64,000 nt of DNA from Paraescarpia echinospica (GCA_020002185.1 CM034544.1:38778687-38842686), one strand, 5' to 3'. Counted from the stretch's first letter, positions 47,297 to 59,402 are shown. Translations and numbers: made by a program. Notes: generated by a model not told the origin, from the sequence alone.

Positions 47297-49288
47297 TATC
47301 TTAAAGAATGAAATAGAGTGCATCGTAGATAAATTTGTTCCATTCAAAAAACAAGGGAAACGGACCAGAAAGAAATACTTATCGAAAGAAGCCATTAGAA
47401 AAATTAAGTATAAACAAATGATGTGGAAGTCATATAGACGTACTGGCAATGACGATGACTACAACATTTATAAAGAAGCACTAAACCAAGCTACAGCTGA
47501 AATTAGAAATTCAAAGAGAAGCTATGAACATAAATTAGCTTGTAATATAAAACATGACAGCAAGAGTTTGTATGCGTATGTTTGAAGCAAACAGAAAGTT
47601 CAGGATAAGGTCGGTCCTCTAGAAGATAGTGCTCGAAAAATAATATCAGAAGGATTCTTAATGGCTGAAGACCTAAATGAGTATTTTAGTTCAGTGTTTA
47701 CCAGTGAAGACACTAGTTCACTGCCAGTAACAGAGGCTAAGTTCAAGGGGGCAGAATCAGACTATTTAAGACAGTTAATTGTAACCCCAGAAATGGTAGC
47801 TAAGAAAATTAGGGCTATGAAGGAAAATAAATCACCTGGAGTGGATGGTGTTCCACCCAAACTACTAGTGGAAATTGTAGAACAAATTAGCATACCGCTT
47901 GCAACAGTTTTGAACTTGTCATTAGAAGAGGGAGTGGTTCCTTTACAATGGAAAGAAGCAAACATTATACCGTTATTTAAAAAAGGTTCGAGAAACAAGT
48001 CAGAGAACTATAGACCAGTGATTTTAACATCAGTGATTTGTAAATTATTAGAAAGACTAATTAAAGATCACATGGTGGATTTTCTTGTTAAACATAACTT
48101 GATAAACACATCTCAACATGGGTTTCTAAAAGCGAGGTCATGCTTAACAAATATGTTATGTTTTTGGAAGATATCACTAAGTGGGTAGATGATGGATCAC
48201 CAGTAGATATCATCTACTTAGATTTTCAAAAAGCTTTCGACAAAGTGCCACATCAGAGATTACTGCTTAAACTAAAAGCCCATGTCATAGGAAATGGTAT
48301 AATTAACTGGATAAAAAAATGGCTGATTGACAGAAGACAACGGGTAGTTGTTGATGGGGAGGCTTCAAACTGGAAATCAGTTTTGAGTGGGGTTCCACAG
48401 GGATCAGTACTGGAACCTATATTATTCTTAATATATATAAACGATTTGGACGATGATATAGCTAGCAAGGTGTTGAAATTTGCAGATGATACAAAAGTGT
48501 TTAGAAGGATTAAAAGTGATGGGGATAGACAGCATTTATAAGATGATCTTGATAGGTTGATCAGATGGTCTGAAAAATGGCAAATGTTGTTCAATTTTGG
48601 GAAATGTAAATGCCTCCACACAGGACATGGGAACGAATATGTAGAATATACAATGGGGGGAACTGTACTAAGTACTACTGTAAAAGAAAAAGACTTAGGG
48701 CTGACAATTAGTGCTGACATGAAGGTTTCAGAGCAGTGTGGAATTGCAGCTTCAAAAGGAAATCAAATCCTTGGATTGATTAGGCGAAATATAGCATATA
48801 AAGAAAAAGAACTAATAATACCGCTGTACAAAACAATAGTTAGGCCTCATTTAGAATATTGTATACAAGCGTGGAGGCCATACCGCAAGAAGGACATAGA
48901 TATGCTAGAAAGAGTACAGAGGAGAGCGACTAAAATGATACCAAAACTGAGGGATCTTAGTTATGAAAAACGCCTAAAAGAATGTGGTTTAACAACACTA
49001 GAGACCAGGAGATTGAGAGGAGATCAGATAGAAGTGTTTAAAATATTGAATGGTTATGAAAATATTGATAGAAATATGTTTTTTTCAGTTAAGAAAGATA
49101 GAAAGACTAGAGGACATGAAGTTACATTAGTAAAGGAGCAGTGTAGATTAGACGTGAGAAAGTTCTCATTTTCACAAAGGACTGTGAATGAATGGAACAG
49201 ATTATCTGATGATTGTGTGGGTGCTAGTAGTGTGAATATGTTTACAAATAAAATCGACACATACCTCAGAAGGGCTGGATATATGTAG
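47297..49288 (+). pseudogene. CR1 ORF2 RT part, copy 3
   Basis: RT is readable in full: NKSPGVDGVPPKLL, NYRPV, DFQKAFDKVPHQRLL, VPQGSVLEPILF (Gly to Glu), FADDTKVF. One T is missing near 48165, shifting frame, and a TAA occurs at 48539-48541. The C-terminal region is continuous here through RLKECGLTTLETRRLRG to 49288, unlike copies 1 and 4, which lack one base at that place. Confidence 0.85.
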
Positions 49289-49335
49289 ATAAAAGGGTTG
49301 GACTCTCGATAAGCCAAAGGGCTTCCTTGTCCACC

Positions 49336-49395
49336 TGCCATCTAGAGTTAATTCTCTGGATGGCAATCTTGTTAAATCTTTTTAAATCTTGTTAA
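49336..49395 (+). promoter_or_regulatory. CR1 3'-terminal hairpin and tail, copy 3
   Basis: TGCCATCTAGAG (49336-49347), loop TTAATT, and CTCTGGATGGCA (49354-49365) pair along 12 bp. Relative to copy 4 it has a C-to-T change in the 5' arm and a matching G-to-A change in the 3' arm, so pairing is kept. Confidence 0.75.
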
Positions 49396-50406
49396 ATCGA
49401 TTCGTAACGTTATAAGTAACAGACAACAATGAGTAAAATGTAATGGAACAAAATCTTCCCTTAAAAACATAACATGTAGTGTTCCGCAGGGTTAAATTAT
49501 GGGACCTTTACTCTTTCCTATCTATATAAATGATTTATCTGCATTATCTGACTCAACGTTTACCATTATGTTTGCTGATGACACGAGCATCTATATGCAA
49601 GGCAACAATATAGATGAAATGGAAAATGCTCTGAATTCTGCAATAAAAAAACTATCTTTATGGCTTAAAATTAATAAACTTTCTATAAATATACAGAAAA
49701 TTCACTCAGTGACCTTCAGTAATACGATGAGTATAAGATAAAGGAGTAATAACATTTGCATAGACGGCATACAAATTAACACTGTACATGAGATAAAGTT
49801 TTTGGGTCTGCTTATAAATAATAAATTGAACTGGAGCACACACATTAAATATATATCAAATAACATTTCTAAGAATATTGGTATTATAAAAAAGTGACAA
49901 ACAAATTAGATAATAAATCATTGTTAAATCTGTATTACATGTTTATACACCCATATATCACTTACTGTAATGTCGTCTGGGGAAGGGCCCCGATTATATA
50001 CCTTGCTAAAAGTAATTTACTCCAAAAAAGAGTTTTGCGTGTAATAAGTCATGTAGGATTTGTTGATCATACAAAGCCTTTATTTACATCTTATCAAATA
50101 ATGAATATGTACGAACTAAATAAATTCTTATGCTGTATTCTAATGTTCAAGCATAATAGTGGTATGTTGCCAAATATATTTCATGATGTATTTGTCCTGC
50201 AAATATCCACACATAAATATAATACAAGGCAGGAAGTAACATATAAAATACCATACTGCAAGACTACTTGCAAAAACCTGTCTTTGGCATATGTTGGTCC
50301 TAAAATCTGGAATACATTTATTACAAATAATTATTTACAATATTGTACATCTTTTCATATGTTCAAACAAAGGACCAAGCGTCTAATTCTAGCAAACATA
50401 TGCTAA
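49396..50406 (+). pseudogene. LINE ORF2 right half (RT palm, C-terminus)
   Basis: The sequence resumes SNRQQ, then SVPQG (followed by a stop in place of the usual Ser), GPLLFPIYINDLSAL, and FADDTSIY at about 49570. The C-terminal domain reads IKFLGLLINNKLNWSTHIKY and, after a stop, MFIHPYITYCNVVWG to the stop at 50406. The catalytic FADD is preserved although the frame is not. Confidence 0.7.
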
Positions 50407-50694
50407 ATTCTGCTTTAATGTAATTTGTCCGTGTTAAGATGTACCCGGTGTTCGGAACTCGTATAATGCACAATTAAATAATTAGTTAGTTTATTATGAA
50501 GATGTTTGTGTTTATGTATTCTGTTGTTGTTTTTTCAACACGAATTATATTTTTTATTTTGAAATATGACATGAATAAGGATCACAAGCAGTGTGTTGCT
50601 TCGTTCCAATTGTTACGCAATGTATACATGTTTCATAGTACTGCTACATCTGTACATCATGTATCAATAAAGATTATTATTATTACTATAAATG

Positions 50695-51700
50695 ACAAAA
50701 AGACTAAATTCATTATTTTTCATATTCCTCAAAAGAAAGTAGATTATTCGGTGTTACACATAGATGGGGCACACATTGAATACGTGAATGATTTCAGTTA
50801 TTTAGGCAACACAAAAAAACAACCATTTAAACTAGCAGAGTCATACAAACAAAATAGGAAATAAAATATATAAAGCAATAGGCATACTAAATCAACTGAA
50901 ACACTCTTTACCACCTAATACATTATATATTAATTACAATGCTCTTATTCTCCCTCATATTAATTATGGCTTTCTTCTATGGGGTCACCTGGCACATCCA
51001 ATTGCAAATTACAGAAAAAAGCAATACGAATAATATCCTTAAGTAAACATCATGCTCACACAAGTACTATTTTTAAAACGACTTCAGTTGTTCACGTTGG
51101 ATTAAATTGATAAAATCCAACAATTAAAATGTTATTATCAGTTAATTAAAAATGTGTTACCTTACTACTTTAATGTTTTTTTCCAAACACACATATGTAT
51201 TATATTAATCAGCACTGTACACGCGAACGAAATAATCTGTATATGTCCATTCATACACGAATTTGCCAACAAATGCATTAGACACAACATAATATAGAAA
51301 GTTAACAATACACCAAGTATTATCATTCATATAATTTAAACCCACACAAAACAACTTTTAAATTATGAATCCAGTTGTCTTATTCATAATTGTTTTATTT
51401 GTAATTCGTAACATGTATTGAAATGTATATCAAAGTATCCATATGTACGTCAGTTTGTACAAGTATTGTGTATGCATGTTGATACACTGATTAAGTATCA
51501 ACTGTAAAACAAGTAATATGCTATTCTGATTCTTGTGACATGTAAATTTGTTTGTTTGTTTATATTTATGTGGTTGCTCCTGTGCTAGTGATAATATATA
51601 TCTTAATGGGAGTCTCCCGACCTTATATATTACTTACGTTATTTATTCTATATGTATCGTATTTATAGGTCAAATAAATTGATTCTGAGTTCTGAGTTCT
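50695..51700 (+). pseudogene. LINE RT C-terminal fragment with tail
   Basis: The reading DKKTKFIIFHIPQKK, VLHIDGAHIEYVNDFSYLGN and then, in other frames, LNQLKHSLPPNTLYINYNAL and ALILPHINYGFLLWGH matches the C-terminal domain of a Jockey/CR1-type RT. The 3' end has AATAAA followed by a TTCTGAG repeat (51677-51700). It lies head to tail with the previous LINE. Confidence 0.55.
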
Positions 51701-53480
51701 GATGAACCAATGTACGCTGTCCACAGATTTGCTGTTTACGACATCCAACATAAATAAACACATAAAACATGATATTACAAAGACATAATGTTCTTGTGCT
51801 GCAGGAGATGTTTAAATCTATGTACGAAAACAATTATTTATGTACTACTTCCAACCAAGAAAATCATCAGACATGTTTGTAATCACAGAAATGTTGCAAA
51901 CCTTTTAAGAAATCGTTATTATGACATCCGCTTTCTCCTAAACTGTATATATACTTCTCATCATGTATGTCTCCAGTACCAGTTATATTACGCAACAAGA
52001 AGTACAAAACTTCCTGCGTTTGTATTGTAAGTTATGCCCATTAGCTCACTTACATGACAAAAACATTGGAATGTTTATTACGACATCGCTGTTTATTACG
52101 GCATCCGACCCTTGTGGAAGACGGGATTATGAGGTAATGTGGGATGTTATATCGTAGATATGTGTATCTTATGAGTACACATTTAACACAGTAGTTGTGT
52201 TAAAACATAATCATCGGTTTAGTGTCAGTGATTTTTCAATGTAAAATGTCAGTGTCTTTTCCCAAAAATATAGTACATATAAACAGTTGGTTATTATTGT
52301 AAATAATATGTATAAATGAGGTACACACACTATCCTTATATCGGCATGTGGTCCCGTAGTATCATGCATCTAAATACGGGTGTCATAATAAACACTTGTG
52401 TTAATTATGAAAATACGCCATGAAAATGATTGCAACAGAAATGATTCAAGTGGTTTTCGTGGTATTTTCAGCCTATGTGCGATCTCGTATTAGCTAACCG
52501 AAAAAAAATTAATATTGGAATTTGATGATAATATTATTATGTACTTTATCATTTGTATGATTTTATGATTTTTCATATTTGCCAAAAACAGATTTTGTGC
52601 AAAGCGTACATCTCCCTTGGGAATGATAATAGCAAAATATCAACACAATTTAACTTTTTAACAGAGAGTGACCAACTGTTTCTTAAAGTATTATTAATAA
52701 AATGGAAGAATTTAAGTATGTATGCAGCGGGTTTCAGTGTAGCATAGATCTCTGCCTTTGGGCCGAAGTAATCCTGACAGTTGTTTGAAGCAGGACTTGG
52801 GAAGGACCAATAATCATGTTGTCTGAGCTGCAGTGAAAGGCAGTATCAGAATAGCAACAAATAGAAATGCACGTCTCCCCATCCAGAGTGTCGCAAACTT
52901 CTTTCTTCAAAATTTAAGGGATTTAGAAGCTTGATAAGGGGTAAGACCACATTAAGGATTCTTCCGCCATTACCGAAAGAGTGCCCTTGACAATACCGTT
53001 TTGGTGTGATGTGTGATATTTTTTCGAGCACTTTGACATGACACATGTTAGTCCAGTGAATACTGAATGTACTACTGCATTAGATCTTTCACGACGTAGC
53101 AATAAATATACGCTAGTCGCTCGCGTATTCGGACAGTGGCTATTTTGCAGAATGCACCAATATTTCAAAATCCGTCACCAGATTGGAGCGAAATTGAGGG
53201 GTGTCACGTTTGGATGGATTGTGTCTGGTAAATGACGTATGAGAACCTACTGCATTTGTGTAAATGGAGTTTAAATATGCTGTGAAATTTTGCGTGAGTT
53301 CGTTAACCAGGAAAATAATTGATTTAGTTGGCTGAATTCGTGTTGGGTGGACTTGCCGTGCATGGATTACTGCGCGCACGCTGGCCTGTCAGTTGCCGAA
53401 CTATAGCTAGAATCCAGCAAGCACAACATTTTGCGTTGGTCTATTTACCTATTGTACAATACTAGGCTACAACGTCGGCT
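51701..53480. other. Stretch without recognised gene
   Basis: About 1.8 kb of AT-rich sequence. Several short open frames (for example 51788-52030 and 53038-53235) have no recognisable domain or splice context. No supported gene. Confidence 0.4.
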
Positions 53481-54197
53481 CACTTAGCGTGATGAAATGA
53501 CGTCACATATAGTTGTACGACGTCGTAACTGTTACTTCGCTAAATCACCGCCGTTAGCGCCCTACGGCTACATTCCGCTCACGTACGCCCAAGCCAACGA
53601 TGCCAGTCTTGCGAAATTAAATTACTCGTTAGATCTTCGCATACAACATCAACAGTTGTGTTGTTTTCAATAATTAAGTCAAGACAACGTTAGTTGTACA
53701 AACATAATCCATTCAACTAGCTCCGATTTACAGTCAGCAAGAGTTCGTTATTGTTTACAATACGCTTGCGTTGACCTGATACCGGAATTGCCAGATGTAT
53801 ATTTCTTGTCATACAATATTATTTCCCAGTGCTCTTCACATTTGTGGCTTTCAACAGTGACAGCATCATTAAACTTATATCGTTACTGACTGATATTTTT
53901 TGATGTCAGGTTCAGTTTAGTAATTTAATTACTAACAGTATTTGCATGACAATTTATCTGATATTTTCTTAGAATAGGTTCAGCTGGTGATTTAGTGTAT
54001 ATCATTGACAATATTAATCCAGTCTATGTGGTATTTGACATAACAAATTATATCAGTTTCAGTACTGATGAATTGACAATATATATATATATATATATAT
54101 ATTTGACAACATTGATTTAACTTCCATTTGTAACAGCATTAGGTTTGCTGTTTGTGATTCAACTTTGCAATGTTCGTAAAGGACATAACGTTTCGAT
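53481..54197. other. Possible upstream region of the gypsy element
   Basis: Contains a CRE-like TGACGTCA near 53500, an AT-rich part and (TA)n at 54078-54101. It precedes the gypsy remnants, so LTR or leader is possible, but LTR ends were not found. Confidence 0.25.
54078..54101. repeat. (TA)n microsatellite
   Basis: Short pure TA run. Confidence 0.9.
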
Positions 54198-54995
54198 GTG
54201 TTACACCGACAGGTATTGGTCGTTAATTGTAAAACACTTCTAATTTCTAGTTGTTGTCATATGTCCTGCATTTCCGAGCTAATTATATTTTTCCGAGGAG
54301 CAATGGAAAAACTTATGACTTTAGCCCAAAGACTCTTGATGCCCCACCCACTCCTGCACGGAAGGTTGATGGGACAGTCAAGTTGCCCCTGTCAAACGAG
54401 GAGGGTGAGTCCTGTTGGCCGAGGATACGCCCCCGCCCTACTCCATTCTCATAGTAGTGATCATGAACAGAGCCAAGGTAATGAGTCATTGCCCCTACAA
54501 CTTGACAACGATCATTATAAGCGCGCCACTGAGCTCGGTTTGTCTGAGGATATTGGCGCGTAAGAAGTTATTTACTATTATTATTATAATCTCAATGTAA
54601 TGAGTCATTACCGCAACAATGGAACAGTAATCATTTTAAGCGTGGATCTCAATGTATTGAGTCATTGCCACTACAACGGGATATCAATGTAATGAGTCAT
54701 TGCCCCTACAACGAGACTGCGATCATTATAAGCGTGGATCTCAATGTAATGAGTCATTGCCACTACAACGGGACAGTGATCATTGTAAACACGGGTCTCA
54801 ATGTAATAAGTCATTGCCCTTACAACGGGACAGTGATCAAATCGACAGTACTAAGGCAAAACCAGTACACGTCGATGATCCTGTAGTTAGACACACACAC
54901 ATTTGGGTCCGATAGTAGGTCACACATTACTCATCCCAGCTACCATTTGCAGCATAGATACTTTAATGGTGGTGTAAACTGCAGCCCAAATATCA
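54198..54995 (+). pseudogene. Frames upstream of gypsy protease, with 57-bp repeats
   Basis: Overlapping short frames before the protease. From 54478 a 57-bp unit is repeated about five times (starts near 54593, 54685, 54742 and 54799; a shortened one near 54650). Because 57 is a multiple of three, the repeat is a 19-codon unit, read for example as NESLPLQRDSDHYKRGSQC. Its position fits the end of Gag or the Gag-protease linker. Function unknown. Confidence 0.4.
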
Positions 54996-55537
54996 ATGAT
55001 AAGTAAATATTTCCTCAAAATACTACACTATACAGCAGTGGTATCATCTGAACAGATAGGGATAAAGAATGCGGAGGACGGGTCCTATATGCATTGTCAA
55101 ATCATTAGACAATTATATATTACCATACAACATAACCAGTTCAAAATTGATGTTGCTGGGGGACCCATAACTAATAATTTCATACTTGGATTGGACTTTC
55201 TGTTAGAACATCACAGTGTGGGTGATGTAGATAGAAGCACTGTCACTATAGATGGCACCACCGTCTTTGCTGTCATGATGAAAGGCCCTAGTGCATGTTA
55301 TAATGTGAGTAAGATTCAAGTTGCACACCGTACTGTGATTCCACCACAGCATAGAGCCAATGTATCGGTAGAATTAACTAAACTTGGTCCAAATCAGTAT
55401 GCCACTACGGGGGAAATAACCGGTATTTTGATTCGCCCACCTGGCATAATTTGTGGAGGTGTAGGACCTGTGATTATGGAGGTTATAAATGACTCCAAAG
55501 ACCATATTATTGCAATTCGCTTCTGTTTGGCACTTCT
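54996..55537 (+). pseudogene. Ty3/gypsy aspartic protease and linker
   Basis: The segment FILGLDFLLEHHS (about 55180) is the conserved ILGxDFL part of retropepsin. The upstream active-site position reads YTAVVSSEQI where D-T/S-G is expected, so the catalytic Asp seems lost. The region after it (VIPPQHRANVSVELTKLGP, GILIRPPG) is the linker usually found before the RT. The frame is then cut by an L2-like insertion. Confidence 0.6.
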
Positions 55538-56172
55538 ATGAACATCGGCAGGCTGCAGCTACTGCCATAATTCTGCTGTTCGTCTAATAACTCCATTGGA
55601 TGCCTGTCCAACAACGGATTACCTACAAATAGCAGAACTTACAAATAAGACGTTAAATGCTGAACTCTCGCCACCACATATATTCAGTCATTTGTGTCAG
55701 TTTATTAACCAGCCAGACATCTTCGTTCTGCTGAGGGTAACACTATTGTCGTTGCTAGAGCCCGAACCAAAGCTGGTGAATGCGCATTCGTCCACGCTGC
55801 CGCTAAAATATGGAATGGTCTACCAACTACTGTTAGTTCCAAAACCTCCCTGCAATCTTTCAAGGCAGCCTTAAAACCTCACCTTTTTTATTACGACGTA
55901 CACTGCTTGAAAGACCACAGAACATTTTTATTCTAAGTTATTCAAAATTTGATTGTTTTAACAGCCGAAAGAACATTTTAAGTACCTACTTTACCGTGAT
56001 TATTGTTTTCTTTTTAATCTACTGATGTTTACACAACATTATTATTTTAATTTGTTAATTTTTATAGTTAAATTTGTTTAGTTTTTGCTATTTATATTTT
56101 ACTTTTATATAAAGAGCTATGAACGTTATGTATATGACACTATATAAAATAAAGATTATTATTATTATTATA
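55538..56172 (+). mobile_element. L2-like LINE 3' fragment inserted in gypsy pol
   Basis: Begins IGRLQLL..NSAVRLIT (matching NNIGRLQRLQNAAARLIT of the element at 992-4660), then IAELTNKTLNAELSPPHI and a KTSLQSFKAAL-like end in other frames. A 3' UTR with AAAGAGCTATGAACG, AATAAAG and an (ATT)n tail (to 56172) follows. It is a 5'-truncated insertion that separates the protease from the RT of the gypsy element. Confidence 0.7.
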
Positions 56173-57410
56173 TACGTCAGCCTTGATGATGCATACATCT
56201 CAGCTAAACTTAACGTACTCCCGCATCCCATCACAACTGGTAGATGTATTAAATGGAGCAAAGAAGAATATTTCTCAACGAGAACAAATCGCTCTAGGGC
56301 TCTTACTAATGGAATACGTCAATGCTTTCTCCAAGTATAGTAAATATTTGGGTACATTCTCGCTAATACGTCACCGCATTAACACCTTTAATGAGGACCC
56401 AGTTAGAGAACGGCCGAGGCGTACTCCTTTGAAATTCCAGAGGGAAAAAAACCACTGAGAGATTGTTAACAGGGAATGATATTAGACCTTCCACCTCGAA
56501 TTGGGCGTCAGCTCCTGTATTGGTGCAAAATAAATACGGTGAGGTGCAATATACGGTAGATTGCCGCCAAATAAATGTTAAGACAGTTAAATATGCCTAC
56601 CTATTGCTCTTGATAGATGACTGTATAGACACGCTTTCAGGCGGTCTGTGGTTCCATACACTGGATCTCGCCAGCGGGTAATGGCAAATCGAAGGTGATG
56701 AACGCAACTATCATAATACTGCGTTCTTAACCAAGTCTTTTCGAACATGTCAGAATGGCTCAGGGGCTGTACAATGCACAGCCACATTTCACCGAGTGAT
56801 GCATCTAGTTCTACGCGGCTTCGCGTGGGATAGAGTACTCGTGTACTTATATTATGTAATTGTATTGGGTAGTTTTGAGGAGTCACTTGAAAATCTGGAG
56901 AATGTTCTCCAGCGTTTCCAGGTACACAACCTCAAGCTGAAACCCAATAAATGCTTTATATTTAGCACCGAAGTACGATTCCTAAGGCGCACGGTGTCCA
57001 ATGATGGAGTGTCGGTCACAAATGACCACATCCAATGTGTATTAGTTTGGCCCCAACCAAAGAATGCCCTTCAGATGAGCAAGTTCACAGGATTTGTGAA
57101 CTATAACAGAGAGGTTATTCGAGGGTTGTCTGAGACAATGAAGCCCCTGTTTGCACTAACCAAACCCAGAGAACCATTTGAATGGACTGAATCGTGTGAG
57201 GCAGCATTTCAGAAACTGAATCGGGACATAAATCTAAATAATGATGATCCGTTCATTCTGGATTCTGATGTCTCCGACAGTGCAATCGGAGCCGCTCAGT
57301 ATCAGAAACTGAAGGGAGTGAAGCGCCCCGTTTCGTTTGTGTCACACACTTTAACTCCAGCACAAACACGCTGTTGCACCACTAGGAAGGAAATGTTAGC
57401 CGTTGTAGTG
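56173..57410 (+). pseudogene. Ty3/gypsy reverse transcriptase and RNase H
   Basis: RT signatures in order: RRTPLKFQREKNH, IRPSTSNWASAPVLVQNKYG, VDCRQINVKTVKYAY, LIDDCIDTLSG, LDLASG followed by a stop (TAA near 56680), the thumb HNLKLKPNKC, and MSKFTGFVNYNREVIRG. The catalytic YxDD box reads YLYYVIVL, with both Asp replaced by Tyr, at about 56846-56857. RNase H starts ILDSDVSDSAIGAA and ends as the array begins (VSHTLTPAQTRCCTTRKEML). This copy cannot be active. Confidence 0.8.
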
Positions 57411-58985
57411 TTCACACACTTTAACTCCTGCACAAACACACTATTGCATCACTAGGAAGGAACTGTTAGCCATTGTAGTGTTCACACACTTTAACTCCAA
57501 CAAAAACACGCTATTGCACAACTAGGAAGGAACTGTTAGCCGTTGTATTGTTCACACACTTTAACTCCAACACAAACACACTATTGCACCACTAGGAAGG
57601 AACTGTTAGCCGTTGTAGTGTTCACACACTTTAACTCCAACACAAACACACTATTGCACCACTAGGAAGGAACTGTTAGCCATTGTAGTGTTCACACACT
57701 TTAACTCGAACAAAAACACACTATTGCACAACTAGGAAGGAACTGTTAGCCGTTGTAGTGTTCACACACTTTAACACCAACAAAAACACACTATTGCACA
57801 ACTAGGAAGGAACTGTTAGTCGTCGTAGTGTTCACACACTTTAACTCCAACAAAAACACACTATTGCACAACTAGGAAGGAACTGTTAGCCGTTATAGTG
57901 TTCACGCACTTTAACTCCAACAAAAACACGCTGTTGCACCACTAGGAAGGCACTATTAGCCGTTGTAGTGTTCACACACTTTAACTCCAACAAAAACACA
58001 CTATTGCACAACTAGGAAGGAACTGTTAGCCGTCGTAGTGTTCACACACTTTAACTCCAACAAAAACACGCTATTGCACAACTAGGAAGGAACTGTTAGC
58101 CGTTGTATTGTTCACACACTTTAACTCCAACACAAACACACTATTGCACAACTAAGAAGGAACTGTTAGCCGTTGTATTGTTCACACACTTTAACTTCAA
58201 CACAAACACGCTGTTGCACAACTAGGAAGGAATTGTTAGCCATTGTAGTGTTCACACACTTTAACTCCTGCACAAACACGCTGTTGCACCACTAGGAAGG
58301 AACTGTTAGCCGTTGTAGTGTTCACACACTTTAACTCCAACACAAACACGCTGTTGCACCACTAGGAAGGAACTGTTAGCCGTTGTAGTGTTCACACACT
58401 TTAACTCCAACACAAACACGCTGTTGCACCACTAGGAAGGAACTGTTAGCCGTTGTAGTGTTCACACACTTTAACTCCAACACAAACACACTATTGCACC
58501 ACTAGGAAGGAACTGTTAGCCGTTGTAGTGTTCACACACTTTAACTCCAACACAAACACGCTGTTGCACCACTAGGAAGGAACTGTTAGCCGTTGTAGTG
58601 TTCACACACTTTAACTCCAACACAAACACGCTGTTGCACCACTAGGAAGGAACTGTTAGCCGTTGTAGTGTTCACACACTTTAACTCCAGCACAAACACA
58701 CTATTGCACCACTAGGAAGGAACTGTTAGCCGTTGTAGTGTTCACACACAAGCCTGTTGCACCACTAGGAAGGAACTGTTAGCCGTTGTAGTGTTCACAC
58801 ACTTTAACTCCAACACAAACACGCTGTTGCACCACTAGGAAGGAACTGTTAGCCGTTGTAGTGTTCACACACTTTAACTCCAACACAAACACGCTGTTGC
58901 ACCACTAAGAAGGAACTGTTAGCCGTTGTAGTGTTCACACACTTTAACTCCAACACAAACACGCTGTTGCACCACTAGGAAGGAA
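57341..58985 (+). repeat. 70-bp minisatellite derived from gypsy RNase H
   Basis: About 23.5 head-to-tail units of 70 bp. The first unit (57341-57410) is still the in-frame RNase H sequence SHTLTPAQTRCCTTRKEML. Later units reproduce it as non-coding DNA, since 70 is not a multiple of three. Two unit types can be seen: one with CACACTATTGCACA (dominant at about 57480-58200) and one with CACGCTGTTGCACC (dominant from 58260). One unit (58741-58793) is 17 bp shorter. The array ends in mid-unit at 58985. Confidence 0.95.
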
Positions 58986-59402
58986 ATATAGTGAGTGATA
59001 ATAGGGTAACTCACTTAGGCTTCGATAATTTGAAAACAAGATTTAACAAACCTGATTATGTGGTAGAATATATAGGAGATAAAGTAACAACCATCAAACT
59101 ACTTACATAAGATAATATCTGTGTAAGCCAGTACTTGCTAGATATTTTGATTAGGTAGTATTGTTGTTAAAATTAAGCAAGGGCGATAGTCGGGCGGCGT
59201 AACCTAAATAAATAAAGCAGCCTAACGTAACGTAATTGATTGTATTTAAATTAGGTCACTACCGGTAATGATAGCGTTCGTGTCAGGATAAATATTTGGC
59301 TGTGTAATTGAAATTTGTAACCTAAAGTGTGCTGTAGTACACAGGAAACAGTCTTTATAAAGACTAAGTTAGTTAAGTTATTAAATAATTTCTGATCGGG
59401 AT

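Larger units (their letters stand above)
47297..49395 (+). mobile_element. CR1 element copy 3, 5'-truncated, nested in a LINE
   Basis: Colinear with 61489-63590 of the intact CR1, so the copy begins inside the ORF2 linker before the RT. The insertion lies between HYGIRGN...and SNRQQ of the host LINE. The 3' hairpin (49336-49365) and tail repeats (TTGTTAAATC, TTTTTAAATC, TTGTTAAAT) are present. This is the classic 5'-truncated product of target-primed reverse transcription. Confidence 0.85.
45960..50690 (+). mobile_element. Jockey-like LINE, interrupted by a CR1 insertion
   Basis: The left part (45960-47296) carries an endonuclease and the first half of the RT. The right part (49396-50690) carries the second half of the RT and the C-terminal domain, ending with AATAAAG and an (ATT)n tail near 50670-50690. 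Between them lies CR1 copy 3. The two halves together account for one element with many stops. No ORF1 is identified upstream. Confidence 0.7.

Noticed and set aside
55596..55874. 92-codon open frame as an independent gene
   Set aside because: It is part of the L2-like LINE C-terminus read partly in the wrong frame, ending in a LINE tail.
57341..58985. The regular 70-bp array as a CRISPR array
   Set aside because: Units are head to tail with no variable spacers, the context is a eukaryotic retrotransposon, and the unit derives from RNase H coding sequence.
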